Under the pieces are notes generated by a model. The model saw nothing but the letters and a program-made list of their open reading frames with translations, ran no database searches and was not told where the DNA came from. 20,126 bases of DNA, taken from positions 1-20,126 of the forward strand of contig JBLMWU010000232.1 of NCBI GenBank assembly GCA_050257395.1, given 5' to 3'. The DNA comes from JAIRTY01 sp050257395. GTDB taxonomy: Bacteria; Actinomycetota; Actinomycetes; Streptosporangiales; Streptosporangiaceae. Numbering within the stretch: position 1 is the first letter of the stretch; the number at the start of each line of letters is the position of its first letter. Made by a program: the position numbers and the translations under genes. Shown here piece by piece: positions 1 through 7,344 of this stretch.

Positions 1-254
1 CACGCTACGCCAGCGGACGGCCCGGGCCCGACCCTGTAGGGCGAGAGCGGCCTGGGGCGGGCCTTGCGGCGAGACGGGCACTGGCCCTGGTGGGGCTTGT
101 GCAGCAGCGGCACCCGGCTTGGGTCAGGTCTGTCCTGTCCGCAGGCGTAGCGTGACGGCGGCCGGCCGTTTCCCCTCAGGCGTCTCGGGCCCTACAGGCG
201 TGCATGGGAACGGCGGACTGCCAGCCAGCGGGCGGGGCAGGCCTGGCCACCCCC
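1..254. other. Left-edge stretch with no confident gene; imperfect inverted repeat
   Basis: No protein I recognise is encoded here on either strand. The mycofactocin radical-SAM gene mftC, normally next after mftB, does not begin here in any recognisable form. Bases 1-20 and 135-154 form an imperfect inverted repeat (18 of 20 match; the first 11 are identical, beginning CACGCTACGCC) that may extend off the left edge. A second, 10-bp inverted repeat pairs CCTGTAGGGC (33-42) with 189-198. Open frames run off the edge on both strands but have poor third-position bias and no family signature. It could be the end of a converging gene or the scar of a mobile element. Confidence 0.4.
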
Positions 255-518
255 TCAGCGGGGGCGGATGATGCTGGACGCGAGGAGGTTCGCGAGGGCT
301 TGCTCGCAGGACTGCTGGCGGGGGGCGGGGACGCAAGCGGTGAGGGCGTCGCGGGCGGTGGGGTAGGCGGCCAGCGACTCGACCAGGGTGACGAGCTCAG
401 GGGCCTTCAGGAAGACCAGGCGGCGGTTCCCGTAGTGGTAGGCCAGCCCGCCGAACCCCTCGGGCCGGATGGCCACCTGGGGATGCTTCTCGTAGGGCTG
501 GCCCGGGTCGAACGGCAT
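255..518 (-). CDS. mftB: Mycofactocin biosynthesis chaperone MftB (RRE protein)
   Basis: This 87-residue protein has the size and sequence character of MftB, a PqqD-like RiPP recognition element. In the known pathway MftB binds the leader of the MftA peptide and presents it to the radical-SAM enzyme MftC, which decarboxylates and then crosslinks the terminal Val-Tyr. Visible features are the N-terminal beta-type segment (roughly residues 13-37, containing GGLAYHYGNRRLVFLK) followed by helical segments ending in a conserved-looking LLASSIIRPR tail. The ATG lies 10 nt after the mftA stop, so the two genes should be co-transcribed and probably co-translated. A small CCCCC/GGGGG hairpin straddles the stop codon (250-264). 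The identification rests on the adjacent mftA as well as on the protein itself. Confidence 0.9.
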   Translation of the reverse strand: MPFDPGQPYEKHPQVAIRPEGFGGLAYHYGNRRLVFLKAPELVTLVESLAAYPTARDALTACVPAPRQQSCEQALANLLASSIIRPR

Positions 519-528
519 CCGGCAGGAA

Positions 529-642
529 TCAGTAGACGCCGCACATGCCGTCGATGGAGATCTCCTCGACGAGCAGTTCGTCGGTCTCTTCCACGTCCTG
601 GTCCGCTGCCGTGGCCTCGGCGGTGCCGTTCTCGCCGGTCAT
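529..642 (-). CDS. mftA: Mycofactocin precursor peptide MftA
   Basis: This 37-residue peptide begins MTGENGTAEA, has an acidic leader (DQDVEETDELLVEE) and ends IDGMCGVY, the hallmark C-terminus of MftA. In the known pathway the final Val-Tyr is oxidatively decarboxylated and cyclised by MftC and released by MftE. MftD converts it to premycofactocin, a redox cofactor that re-oxidises tightly bound NADH in nicotinoprotein dehydrogenases. The start is supported by GGGAGG nine bases upstream of ATG. The frame stays open far upstream, but that extension is the antisense shadow of mftF and lacks a credible start. The gene is short enough to be missed by routine calling. Confidence 0.95.
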   Translation of the reverse strand: MTGENGTAEATAADQDVEETDELLVEEISIDGMCGVY

Positions 643-719
643 GAGGAAGTACCTCCCGTCTGGCCGGCGCGGTGATCCTGCCGCGCCGGGCGCGTTTCCG
701 CCTGTATGGTTGCATATTG

Positions 720-734
720 TGGCACTGGGTGCCA
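720..734. promoter_or_regulatory. Palindromic operator candidate between mftA and mftF
   Basis: TGGCAC-TGG-GTGCCA is a perfect 6-bp inverted repeat with a 3-bp centre. It lies in an unusually AT-rich patch (about 703-760) of the divergent mftA/mftF promoter region. Its place and symmetry suit a dimeric repressor such as the TetR-type MftR that usually accompanies mycofactocin clusters, but no such regulator gene is in the window. The role is inferred from position only. Confidence 0.45.
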
Positions 735-780
735 ATACCTTGACCAGGCATTCCTTTCTCCTCCCCGTGTGAGCAGGCCC

Positions 781-2211
781 GTGGACGACCGTGCTGCCGC
801 CCCGGCCGGGATGCGGCTGCGGCCCGACCCCGGGCTGGCCGCGCACGCGAACGGGACGGTGCTCATCGGCGGGTCGCCGCTGCGGCTGCTGCGGCTCGGC
901 CCGCGCGGCGCGGACCAGGTCCGCGCGTGGTGGGACGGCGCGCCCGTGCCCGACCGGCCCGCCGCCCGCAGGCTGGCCCGGCGGCTGCTGGACGCGGGCA
1001 TGGCCCACCCGGAGCTGGCCGGCGGGCCGCCCGAGGACGAGGTGACGGTCGTCATCCCGGTCCGGGACCGGGCCGTGGAACTGGCCCGCTGCCTGGCGGC
1101 CCTGGCCGGCCTGCGGGTGATCGTGGTGGACGACGGCTCCGCCGACCCCGGCCCGGTGGCCGCGGCCGCCGCTGCCGCTGGCGCGCGCTACCTGCCCCGC
1201 GCCAGCAACGGCGGCCCAGGCGCGGCCCGGAACACCGGCCTGGCCGCCGTGACCACGCCGCTGGTGGCGTTCGTCGACTCCGACTGCGTGCCCCGCCCGG
1301 GCTGGCTCGGGCCGCTGCTGCCGCACTTCGCCGACCCGGCGACCGGCGCGGCGGCCCCCCGGATCGTCGCCCACGAGGACGGCGGCGGCTGGCTGGCGCG
1401 CTACGAGAGCATCAGCGCGTCGCTGGACATGGGCCCGGCGGAGAGCATCGTCCGGCCGGGCGCCCGGGTGGCCTACGTCCCTGCCGCGGCGCTGGTCGTC
1501 CGCAGAGAGGCAGCCGCCAGCGGCTTCGCCGAGGACATGCCGGTCGGCGAGGACGTGGACTTCGTCTGGCGGCTGGCAGCCGCGGGCTGGCGGGTCCGCT
1601 ACGAGCCCCGGGCGGCCGTGGCGCACGAGCACCGGGTGCGGCTGGGGCAGTGGCTGCGCCGGCGCCGCGACTACGGGACCTCCGCGGCGCCGCTGGAACT
1701 GCGCCATCCGGGCACCGTGCCCGCGATGTCGATGTCCGGCTGGAGCGCGGCCGCCTGGCTGGCGGTGGTGCTCGGCCGGCCGGTGAGCGGTGCCGCGCTC
1801 ACCGGCGCCACCACCGCCGTGCTGGCCCGCCGTCTCGCCCCGTTCGTCGGCGATCCCTGGCCGGTGGCGGGCCGCCTGGCAGGCGCCGGGACGCTGGCGG
1901 CCGGCCGCATCCTCGGCAGCGCGCTCACCCGCGCCTGGTGGCCGGTGGCCGTGCCTGCTGCCCTCGCCGTCCCGCGGCTGCGGCTGCCGCTCGCGGCGCT
2001 CGCGCTCACTCCGCCGCTGCTCGACTGGCGGCAGCAGCGCCCGCCCATGGGGCCGGCCGGGTACGTGGCCGGGCGGCTGCTCGACGACCTCGCCTACAGC
2101 GCCGGGGTGTGGCAGGGCTGCCTGGCCCACCGCACGGCCCGCCCGCTGAGTCCCGCGCTGTGGTGGTGGTCGCGCCCCGGCGAGCCCGGCGGCCCTGCGC
2201 CGTCACCGTAA
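781..2211 (+). CDS. mftF: Mycofactocin-system glycosyltransferase MftF
   Basis: A family-2 glycosyltransferase, which in characterised systems adds a beta-1,4-glucose chain to premycofactocin. With the GTG at 781 the protein has 476 residues, close to the usual MftF length of about 470. The N-terminal region carries the family-typical GGSPLRLLRL (about 30-39). The GT-A domain shows VTVVIPVRDR (88-97), VIVVDDGSAD (113-122), NGGPGAARN (143-151), the DSD metal site (166-168) and the catalytic ED of GEDVDF (256-261). Hydrophobic stretches follow after residue 320, consistent with membrane association. In-frame alternatives are GTG 769, ATG 811 and ATG 706. The last would put the promoter palindrome inside the gene and gives an atypical N-terminus. 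No good Shine-Dalgarno precedes any of them. It is transcribed away from mftAB, which is unusual. Confidence 0.9.
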   Translation: MDDRAAAPAGMRLRPDPGLAAHANGTVLIGGSPLRLLRLGPRGADQVRAWWDGAPVPDRPAARRLARRLLDAGMAHPELAGGPPEDEVTVVIPVRDRAVELARCLAALAGLRVIVVDDGSADPGPVAAAAAAAGARYLPRASNGGPGAARNTGLAAVTTPLVAFVDSDCVPRPGWLGPLLPHFADPATGAAAPRIVAHEDGGGWLARYESISASLDMGPAESIVRPGARVAYVPAAALVVRREAAASGFAEDMPVGEDVDFVWRLAAAGWRVRYEPRAAVAHEHRVRLGQWLRRRRDYGTSAAPLELRHPGTVPAMSMSGWSAAAWLAVVLGRPVSGAALTGATTAVLARRLAPFVGDPWPVAGRLAGAGTLAAGRILGSALTRAWWPVAVPAALAVPRLRLPLAALALTPPLLDWRQQRPPMGPAGYVAGRLLDDLAYSAGVWQGCLAHRTARPLSPALWWWSRPGEPGGPAPSP

Positions 2212-2251
2212 GCGCGGCGGGCAGGCCGTGCCAGAGTCCGGAAACTCCTTT

Positions 2252-2277
2252 CGGGGCACCGGCTTTCGGGCACCCCG
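2252..2277 (+). terminator. Hairpin after mftF
   Basis: CGGGG (2252-2256) pairs with CCCCG (2273-2277), and an inner CCG/CGG closes a GCTTT loop with small internal bulges. It starts about 40 bases after the mftF stop. There is no U-tract, as is common in GC-rich actinomycetes, so its strength is uncertain. Confidence 0.4.
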
Positions 2278-2328
2278 GCGGCGCACCGCCAGCGTCGGGC
2301 AGCAGCCCGGCCGGCGGCATATGAGTAT

Positions 2329-2342
2329 TGACAGCGCTTACA
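2329..2342. promoter_or_regulatory. LacI-family operator, upstream copy, overlapping a -35 element
   Basis: TGACAGCGCTTACA read on the minus strand is TGTAAGCGCTGTCA, with the central CGCT/AGCG core typical of LacI-family sites. It differs from the downstream copy at 2372-2385 by two bases. The TTGACA at 2328-2333 overlaps it, so a bound repressor would block the promoter of the regulator and glucanase genes. Confidence 0.65.
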
Positions 2343-2371
2343 TTCCGATTTTGACTGGGCTCACTCGCCGA

Positions 2372-2385
2372 TGTAAACGCTTTCA
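2372..2385. promoter_or_regulatory. LacI-family operator, downstream copy
   Basis: TGTAAACGCTTTCA matches the reverse complement of the upstream site at 12 of 14 positions. The centres are 43 bp apart, close to four helical turns, so both face the same side of the DNA. It lies 18 bases before the ATG of the LacI-type regulator, implying autoregulation together with the downstream glucanase. Confidence 0.7.
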
Positions 2386-2403
2386 GAACCCGGGGCGGCC
2401 GGC

Positions 2404-3501
2404 ATGAGCACGATGTACGAGGTCGCGAGCCTGGCCGGAGTTTCCATCGCCACGGTCTCCCGGGTCCTGCACGGGTCTGGCCTCGTGCGCGCGGACACCA
2501 GGGACCGGGTGCTGGCCGTCATCGAGGAACTCGGTTACGTTCCGGACGGCTCCGCGCAGGGCCTGAGCAGGCGGCGGAAGGACATCATCGGCCTGGCCGG
2601 GCTGGAGCGCGGCGGCGGCGAGGTCGGCGTGGAGCAGACCAGCCCGCTGTTCATGGACGAACTGGTGCACGCGGTGGAGGCCGTGCTCCGCGGCACCGAC
2701 TGCTCGCTGCTGCTGGCCTTCGGCCAGGCCGGGGCGCAGTTCCAGCAGCGGATCCGCTTGCTGTCCGGCAAGGTGGACGGCCTGCTGGTGGCCGAGGAAG
2801 TCATGCCCCCGGCCCAGCTGCGGGCGCTGGCACGGCATATCCCGGTGGTGATCATCGCCGGCCGGCCGGATGAATCCGGCCTGGACGTCGTCGCCGTGGA
2901 CAACGCCGCCGGCATCCGGGAACTGGCCGCGCACCTGATCGGCGAGCACGGGTACCGGGACCTCGGCTTCCTGGCCGGGCCGGCGGACTCACCCGACGCC
3001 TGCGAGCGGCTGGCGGCTTTCCGCGGCGCCGCGGCCGCTCACCCCGGCTGCCGTCTCGGCCGGGTGCTGACGGGTGACTTCTCCGAGGCGAGCGGCATCG
3101 CCGCGGCGCGGGAACTGCTGGCGCGCGGGCCGCTGCCCGAGGTGATCGCCTGCGCCAATGACCAGATGGCGATGGGGATGCTGCTGGGCCTGCAGCAGGC
3201 CGGGCTGCAGGTCCCGGCTGACGTCGCGGTGACCGGCTTCGACGACGTGTTCGCGAGCCGGCTGGTGTCGCCGGCGCTGACAACCGTCGGGCAGCCGGTC
3301 CGCGAGCTCGGCCGCCGGGCGGCACAGCGGCTGCGGTCCCGGATCGAGGACCCGCGGCTGCCGCCGCGCGCGGAGGTCCTGCCGACCCGGTGCGCGATCA
3401 GGGCCAGCTGCGGCTGCCCCGCGCGGCCGGCGGCCGCAGACGTGCCGGATGGACCGGCCGGGGCGGGCGGACCAGCCCGCCGGACAGAGAGGAGCACCTG
3501 A
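2404..3501 (+). CDS. LacI-family transcriptional regulator
   Basis: A 365-residue LacI/GalR regulator. Residues 5-60 form the N-terminal helix-turn-helix and hinge (MYEVASLAGVSIATVSRVLHG, then LGYVPDGSAQGLSRRR). The rest is a periplasmic-binding-protein-like sensor domain, including DVVAVDNAAGIRELAAHLIG, ACANDQMAMGMLLGLQ and DVAVTGFDD, the standard family signatures. A second ATG at 2416 is possible. Its stop shares one base with the start of the secreted glucanase gene (TGATG), so the two are translationally coupled. With the paired operators upstream this suggests an autoregulated repressor relieved by beta-glucan oligosaccharides. The ligand is inferred from the neighbour only. The C-terminal 30 residues, rich in Pro, Ala and Gly, look like a non-conserved tail. 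Confidence 0.92.
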   Translation: MSTMYEVASLAGVSIATVSRVLHGSGLVRADTRDRVLAVIEELGYVPDGSAQGLSRRRKDIIGLAGLERGGGEVGVEQTSPLFMDELVHAVEAVLRGTDCSLLLAFGQAGAQFQQRIRLLSGKVDGLLVAEEVMPPAQLRALARHIPVVIIAGRPDESGLDVVAVDNAAGIRELAAHLIGEHGYRDLGFLAGPADSPDACERLAAFRGAAAAHPGCRLGRVLTGDFSEASGIAAARELLARGPLPEVIACANDQMAMGMLLGLQQAGLQVPADVAVTGFDDVFASRLVSPALTTVGQPVRELGRRAAQRLRSRIEDPRLPPRAEVLPTRCAIRASCGCPARPAAADVPDGPAGAGGPARRTERST

Positions 3502-4985
3502 TGCGACGAAACCCCCACCTGCTGTCCATCCGCAGCCGGGGCCGGCGGGCCGGCCCGCCGGCGGCCGCAGCCGCGGCGGTGTTAGCCGCAGCCGCGCTGA
3601 CCGCCCTGACCCTGCCGGCGAGCAGTTCGGCGACCACCGTCCCGCCACCGCCGCCCGGCTGGAGCACCGTCTACAGCGACTCGTTCTCCGGCGCGGCCGG
3701 CTCGGGCGCTGACTCCGGCTGGACCTACGACACCGGCACCCAGTACCAGGGGAGCGGCTGCGCCGCGAACTGGGGCACCGGTGAGGTGGAGAGCAACACC
3801 AGCTCCACCGCGAACGTGTCCGAAGACGGCAGCGGGCACCTGAACATCACCCCGGTCTCCGCCGGCGGCGCCTGGCCCTCCGGCCGGATCGAAACCGTGA
3901 GCGACGCCTTCGCCGCGCCGGCCGGCGGGGAAATGGAGGTCAGCGCCTCCATCAAGCAGCCCAGCCCGGCCAGCGGCCTCGGCTACTGGCCGGCCTTCTG
4001 GATGCTGGGCGCGGGCTTCCGGGGCAACGGCGCCGGCACCTCGGGCACGATGAACTGCTCGAACTGGCCATCCGCCGGTGAGATCGACGTGATGGAGGAC
4101 GTGAACGCGCTGTCGGAGCACTCCGGCACCCTGCACTGCGGCACCGACCCGGGCGGTCCCTGCAACGAGACCAACGGGCTCGGCAGCGGCCTGCAGTCCT
4201 GTTCCGGCTGCCAGAGCGGGTACAACACCTATTCGGTCATCGTGAACCGCACCGACACCAGCAACGAGTCGATCACCTGGTATCTCAACGGCAACGCCTA
4301 CTACACGGTGACCGAGAGCCAGGTCGGCGCCGCCACCTGGCAGGCCGCCGTGGACCACGGGTTCTTCCTGATCCTGGACGTGGGCATGGGCGGCGGCTAC
4401 CCGAACGGCGTGTGCGGCTGCACCACGCCGGCCGCGGCGACCAGTTCGGGGGCGGCGATGAGCGTCGGCTACGTCGCGGTCTACCAGACCACCGGGGCCA
4501 GCCCGTCACCATCCCCCAGCCCGACCGGCGGTGGCGGGACGTCCTGCCCGGCGGCGGCGAGCGCTGACATCTCCGCCGACTGCTACGCGGGCTCGGCCGG
4601 CCAGATCACCGTCAGCCCGGCGAGCGGGGACACCGCTCCCGGCGGGGTGGACGGGAACCAGGTGGTGCAGCTGTCCAATGGCGACTACCTGGAGTATCCA
4701 GGCGTCAACTTCGGCTCCGGGTCCAGCCAGTTCGACGCCCGGGTCGCCTCTGGCGCGGCCGGCGGCGTGAGCGGCCTGGTGGAGGTGGTGCTGGACAATC
4801 CGGCGAATCCGCCGGCCGGCAGCTTCGCCGTCGCCAACACCGGCGGGTGGAGCTCCTGGCGGACCATCCCGGCGAACATCAGCACTGTCAGCGGCACGCA
4901 CACCGTGTACCTGGAGTTCTCATCCGGCGCGTCCGGCGATCCGCCCTACATGAGCCTGCACTACTTCACGTTCCCGGTGAGCTGA
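3501..4985 (+). CDS. Secreted GH16 endo-beta-glucanase with C-terminal CBM6-like module
   Basis: A 494-residue exported glycoside hydrolase, probably acting on beta-1,3- or mixed-linkage glucan (laminarin, fungal walls). Residues 1-44 are a Sec-type signal: basic start, Ala/Leu-rich core, likely cleavage after SSSA. Residues 50-331 form the GH16 jelly roll with the catalytic signature GEIDVMED, in which E194 (nucleophile), D196 and E199 (acid/base) fit ExDxxE, and with YWPAFWML at 162-169. A PSPSPSPT linker (334-341) leads to a C-terminal beta-sandwich (about 345-494, from CPAAASADISADCY to the end) resembling CBM6. Its start is preceded by GAGAGGAG and overlaps the LacI gene by one base. Exact glucan specificity cannot be read from sequence. 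Confidence 0.9.
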   Translation: MRRNPHLLSIRSRGRRAGPPAAAAAAVLAAAALTALTLPASSSATTVPPPPPGWSTVYSDSFSGAAGSGADSGWTYDTGTQYQGSGCAANWGTGEVESNTSSTANVSEDGSGHLNITPVSAGGAWPSGRIETVSDAFAAPAGGEMEVSASIKQPSPASGLGYWPAFWMLGAGFRGNGAGTSGTMNCSNWPSAGEIDVMEDVNALSEHSGTLHCGTDPGGPCNETNGLGSGLQSCSGCQSGYNTYSVIVNRTDTSNESITWYLNGNAYYTVTESQVGAATWQAAVDHGFFLILDVGMGGGYPNGVCGCTTPAAATSSGAAMSVGYVAVYQTTGASPSPSPSPTGGGGTSCPAAASADISADCYAGSAGQITVSPASGDTAPGGVDGNQVVQLSNGDYLEYPGVNFGSGSSQFDARVASGAAGGVSGLVEVVLDNPANPPAGSFAVANTGGWSSWRTIPANISTVSGTHTVYLEFSSGASGDPPYMSLHYFTFPVS

Positions 4986-5020
4986 CCGGCCCGGCCGCCC
5001 ATGCCGGGCGGGGCCGGGAC

Positions 5021-5059
5021 GGCGCTGCCCGGGCCGGAGGGGATGGCCCGGGCAGCGCC
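5021..5059. terminator. Strong bidirectional hairpin terminator
   Basis: GGCGCTGCCCGGGCC (5021-5035) is perfectly repeated in inverse at 5045-5059, giving a 15-bp stem with a 9-nt loop. It sits between the convergent glucanase and alcohol dehydrogenase genes and can serve both. No U-tract is seen. Confidence 0.8.
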
Positions 5060-5073
5060 CGCAGCGGGCAGCG

Positions 5074-6186
5074 TCAGCTCTCGTGCAGGATGACGCCGCG
5101 GATGTTCTTGCCGGCGTTCAGGTCGTCGTAGGCCTCGTTGACCTGGTCCAGCCGGTAGGTGCTGGTGATCAGCTCGTCCAGCTTGAGGTTGCCCGACCGG
5201 TACAGCTCCAGCATCAGCGGGATGTCGTCGAACGGGTTGCCGCCGCCGAACAGGGCGCCCTGGACGCGCTTCTCGAACAGGGTCAGCTCGAAGCTCGGGA
5301 TGTTGATGTTCTTGACCCCCGGGCCGGCCAGGCCGGTGATGACCACCGTGCCGCGCTTGCGGACCGCGGCGAAGGCCGCCGAGATGACCTCGTCCGTCAC
5401 CACGCCCATGGTGATGAGCGCCTTGTCGGCGCCGACCCCGAGGGTGAGCTCGCCGACGAGGGCCTGGGCCGCGGCCGCGTCTGCCACGGCGTGGGTGGCC
5501 CCCAGCTGCTCGGCCATCTCCCGCTTGTTCGCCAGCGGGTCCACGGCCACCACGTTCCTGGCGCCCGCGAACCGCGCGCCCTGGACCGCGTTGATGCCGA
5601 CGCCGCCGATGCCGTAGATCACGACGGTGTCGCCGGGCCGCACCTCGCCCGCGTTGACGGCGGTGCCCCAGCCGGTCGGCACGCCGCAGCCGACCAGGGC
5701 CGCCGTCTCCAGCGGCAGGTCGTCATCGATCTTGACGGCGGAGTGCTCCGACACCACCGCGCGCTCGGAGAAGGTGCCCAGCAGGCACATCTGGCCGAAG
5801 TCGTGGCCGCCGCCGTGGTAGCGGAAGGTGCCGTCGGGCAGGCAGTTGTCCACGAGCAGCGCGCCGAGGTCGCACAGGTTCGTCATGCCGCGCGAGCAGA
5901 ACCGGCAGTGGCCGCAGACCGGCAGGAAGGAGCAGACCACGTGGTCGCCCGGCTTCAGCCGGGTGACGCCGGGGCCGACCTCCTCGATGACGCCCGACCC
6001 CTCGTGGCCGCCGACGATCGGGTAACGCACGGGGATGTCACCGGTGCGCAGGTGCTCGTCCGAGTGGCACAGGCCCGAGGCCACGAACCGGATCAGGACC
6101 TCCCCGGTCCTGGGCGGGTCGAGGTCGAGCTCGGTGACCTCCCAGGCCTTGCCGACCTCGTAGAGGACCGCTGCCTTGGTCTTCAT
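5074..6186 (-). CDS. NDMA-dependent (nicotinoprotein) zinc alcohol dehydrogenase
   Basis: A 370-residue zinc MDR-family dehydrogenase that matches the NDMA-dependent alcohol dehydrogenase family. Such enzymes hold NAD(H) without exchanging it and are linked by genome co-occurrence and experiment to mycofactocin as the external electron acceptor. Catalytic zinc ligands are C40, H61-E62 and C167. The structural zinc loop has C91, C94, C97 and C105. The Rossmann motif GIGGVG is at 192-197 with D216 ending beta-2 (NAD preference). The start is the ATG at 6186, preceded by GGGAGA five bases upstream; an in-frame TTG four codons earlier is less likely. It is transcribed alone, with its own promoter region. 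It is a paralogue of the gene at 13132-14241. The substrate is probably a primary alcohol or aldehyde. Confidence 0.9.
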   Translation of the reverse strand: MKTKAAVLYEVGKAWEVTELDLDPPRTGEVLIRFVASGLCHSDEHLRTGDIPVRYPIVGGHEGSGVIEEVGPGVTRLKPGDHVVCSFLPVCGHCRFCSRGMTNLCDLGALLVDNCLPDGTFRYHGGGHDFGQMCLLGTFSERAVVSEHSAVKIDDDLPLETAALVGCGVPTGWGTAVNAGEVRPGDTVVIYGIGGVGINAVQGARFAGARNVVAVDPLANKREMAEQLGATHAVADAAAAQALVGELTLGVGADKALITMGVVTDEVISAAFAAVRKRGTVVITGLAGPGVKNINIPSFELTLFEKRVQGALFGGGNPFDDIPLMLELYRSGNLKLDELITSTYRLDQVNEAYDDLNAGKNIRGVILHES

Positions 6187-6519
6187 GCGTTCTCCCAACT
6201 GGCCGCGTCGCCATCGGGCCGGACGGCCACCGCCGTCACGTATCGGATACCGTGCCGGGGCGGGGATGGTCGCGACCCGGTCACCCTTGAATTGTCATCT
6301 TGATGTCAAGGGGGGCGGCCGTCACTATGCGGTGGCCCCAAGAATGCGCGGGGCGGATTGTGCCGCCCGGCCGGCCGAGGCGGTTGCGGGTCCGGGCGGC
6401 CTGCCAGAGAATCAGAACCGCTCACGGATCCCGCAGGTACCGCTGCTCACGGTACGGCTCCCGCCGGTAACGGTGCCGGTACGCTGCGGCGCGGGTCGGC
6501 AGAAGAGGCGAGGAACGCG
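6187..6519. promoter_or_regulatory. Divergent promoter region with palindrome GTATC-G-GATAC
   Basis: This gap separates the leftward alcohol dehydrogenase from the rightward methyltransferase. A perfect 11-bp palindrome GTATCGGATAC lies at 6240-6250 inside CACGTATCGGATACCGTG (6237-6254), about 55 bases before the dehydrogenase start, and is a plausible operator. A minus-strand TTGACA (6309 to 6304) lies upstream of it without a clear -10. Bases 6430-6480 repeat GGTAC/CGGTA words. No small gene is evident. Confidence 0.45.
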
Positions 6520-7344
6520 GTGACAGGCGACGCAGCAGGCCAGCAGATGCTGGGCCAGGAATGGCCGGAGATCGATACCAGCGTCGCGCACGCGGCCCGG
6601 GTCTACGATTTCTGGCTCGGCGGCCGGGCCAACTTCGCCGCCGACCGGGAAGCCGCGCAGCAGGCCGTGGCGGCCAATCCCGATATCGTCCCGGCGGTCC
6701 GCGCCAACCGGGCCTTCCTGGGCCGGGCGGTCCGGTACCTGGCCGCCGACGCGGGCATCCGCCAGTTCCTCGACATCGGCACCGGGATCCCCACCGAGAA
6801 CAACACCCACCAGGTGGCGCAGGCCGTCGCGCCGGAGTCCCGGATCGTGTACGTGGACAACGACCCGCTGGTGCTGGCGCACGCCCACCACCTGCTGCGC
6901 AGCTCGCCCGAAGGGGAGTGCGCCTACATCTTCGCCGACCTGCGGGACCCAGACGGGATCTGGCAGCAGGCAGCCGCCACCCTCGACAGCGGCCAGCCGC
7001 TGGCCGTGATGATGGTGGCGGTGCTGCAGTACGTCCCGGACGCCGACGACCCGCACGCCATCGTGCGCCAGGTGATGGCCGACCTGCCGTCCGGCAGCTA
7101 CCTGGTCATCTCCCACCCGGCCAGCGACATCGGCGCGGAGCAGGTGGCGCGGTCCATGCAGCGTTACAACGAGCGCGCGCACAACCAGGCCACCCCCCGC
7201 AGCCGGGCCGAGGTCACCCGCTTCTTCGAGGGCCTGGAGCTGCTGGAGCCCGGCGTCGTGCAGCTGCCGGAATGGCGGCCCGACCCGGGCGCGGAGGCGG
7301 CCGGCCCGCTGCCTATGTGGTGCGGGGTGGCCCGCAAGCCTTAG
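6520..7344 (+). CDS. SAM-dependent methyltransferase, DUF574/PF04672 family
   Basis: A 274-residue protein of the actinomycete-expanded S-adenosyl methyltransferase family PF04672. The family opening is present (IDTSVAHAARVYDFWLGG, 18-35). SAM-binding motif I is FLDIGTGIPT (83-92). The acidic end of beta-2 is YVDNDPLVLAHA (111-122), and IFADLRDP (137-144) precedes the post-motif region. The GTG start at 6520 has GGCGAGGA upstream; the frame is open further upstream but the sequence there is not family-like. Substrates of this family are generally unknown, and paralogues are numerous in actinomycetes. Its stop codon interlocks with that of the convergent deaminase gene. Confidence 0.88.
   Translation: MTGDAAGQQMLGQEWPEIDTSVAHAARVYDFWLGGRANFAADREAAQQAVAANPDIVPAVRANRAFLGRAVRYLAADAGIRQFLDIGTGIPTENNTHQVAQAVAPESRIVYVDNDPLVLAHAHHLLRSSPEGECAYIFADLRDPDGIWQQAAATLDSGQPLAVMMVAVLQYVPDADDPHAIVRQVMADLPSGSYLVISHPASDIGAEQVARSMQRYNERAHNQATPRSRAEVTRFFEGLELLEPGVVQLPEWRPDPGAEAAGPLPMWCGVARKP

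Noticed and set aside
706..780. Extension of mftF to the ATG at 706
   Set aside because: The added residues have non-coding composition and the extension would place the promoter palindrome inside the gene. The GTG near 769-781 or the ATG at 811 fits family length better.
529..2130. 533-codon minus-strand open frame opposite mftF
   Set aside because: It is the antisense shadow of mftF, low in complexity and rich in Arg, Gly and Pro. Only its last 37 codons (mftA) are real, with their own ATG and ribosome site.
2351..2379. Second promoter with TTGACT as -35 before the LacI gene
   Set aside because: No acceptable -10 lies 16-18 bases downstream.
6187..6198. TTG start four codons upstream of the first NDMA-dependent dehydrogenase
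   Set aside because: The ATG at 6186 has a correctly spaced GGGAGA and gives the normal MKTKAAV beginning of the family.
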